Shown here: in pieces, positions 30,239 through 30,340 of the stretch
Position numbering within the stretch: position 1 is the first letter of the stretch
Layout of the letters: every line of letters starts with the position of its first letter
Assembly: GCA_034437455.1 (NCBI GenBank)
Contig: DAOTUB010000352.1
Coordinates: 1-30,340 of the forward strand
DNA: 30,340 bases
DNA from: DAOTUB01 sp034437455
GTDB taxonomy: Bacteria; Chloroflexota; Anaerolineae; B4-G1
Reading direction: 5' to 3'
Program-made: the position numbers and the translations under genes
The notes under the pieces: model-generated
Told to the model about the DNA's origin: nothing
Database searches by the model: none
What the model saw: only the letters and a program-made list of their open reading frames with translations

Positions 30239-30340
30239 TCATACGCCGAGTAACGCGCAAGCGACTTCGGGGTTCTGCCTCGTCTGGAAGAGATCGTAGA
30301 GCCACTCCACCAACGCACGCACGACTTCTCGTTTGACGGC
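30239..30340 (-). CDS. C-terminal fragment of a gene running off the window edge
   Basis: The last 33 codons of a minus-strand gene: KREVVRALVEWLYDLFQTRQ... ending ACALLGV and TGA at 30239-30241. Amphipathic helix pattern, one Cys near the end. I do not recognise the family from this fragment. It lies 66 bases upstream of the peroxiredoxin selenoprotein on the same strand and may be in the same operon. Confidence 0.5.
   Translation of the reverse strand, partial: AVKREVVRALVEWLYDLFQTRQNPEVACALLGV

Noticed and set aside
30225..30340. Sec readthrough of the UGA at 30239-30241 giving a C-terminal U-G-C tail
   Set aside because: The next codons are GGT TGT TAA, so readthrough would add U-G-C, which is tempting. 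However, only a 4-bp stem can form at the right distance, and the upstream family is unknown. It is more simply the normal stop.

Overview
The window looks like a piece of a GC-rich bacterial chromosome, most plausibly a member of the Chloroflexi (Anaerolineae-like) recovered from an environment. This is inferred from style, not from a marker gene: a giant secreted DUF11-repeat protein, a secreted protein with the FPET...GYP repeat often seen in Chloroflexi, a LipM-type octanoyltransferase, many REP/MITE-like hairpin elements between genes, and good sigma-70 type promoters. No rRNA, phage, plasmid or IS transposase genes were seen.

Layout. 1-1611 holds a hairpin repeat, a small charged membrane protein, tRNA-Arg(CCG) and a GNAT acetyltransferase with a Cys/His finger at its N-terminus. 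1650-1770 is a MITE-like insertion flanked by an 8-bp direct repeat. 1828-3570 (+) carries a second GNAT protein, a LipM-like octanoyltransferase whose gene contains an in-frame poly-C/poly-G palindrome, and a DUF503 protein. 7476-3575 (-) is one tight operon with a consensus promoter: an Lrp/AsnC regulator, a PanB homologue, an unrecognised 421-residue protein and a PLP aminotransferase. 9729-7611 (-) is a defence-like operon: a MntA/HepT toxin-antitoxin pair followed directly by a DNA methyltransferase and a likely PD-(D/E)xK restriction enzyme. 19281-10000 (-) is a single gene of about 3090 codons for a secreted beta-helix / DUF11 / beta-propeller protein that contains nine near-identical 104-residue repeats. 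Next come a GH57-family protein, a secreted repeat protein, an aldo/keto reductase with two Fe-S motifs, a TSUP exporter, a formate/nitrite channel and two paralogous single-span small membrane proteins. A NarL-type response regulator and a NarX-like histidine kinase follow on the + strand.

The most interesting region is 30172-28694 (-). Three consecutive genes are each interrupted by one in-frame UGA exactly where a redox-active cysteine is expected: a membrane-anchored peroxiredoxin (TPVU) and two membrane-anchored thioredoxin-like proteins (UPIC and UAYC). Each UGA is followed at the expected distance by a stem-loop able to act as a bacterial SECIS element. In the two thioredoxin-like genes the stem-loops lie at identical spacing, share a GUG loop and differ by a compensatory base-pair change. 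I read these as three selenoproteins forming one extracytoplasmic, membrane-tethered peroxide/thiol system. The peroxiredoxin contains no cysteine at all, so it would need an external reductant, and the two UxxC proteins next door are the obvious candidates. Gene callers that read UGA as stop would split or truncate all three.
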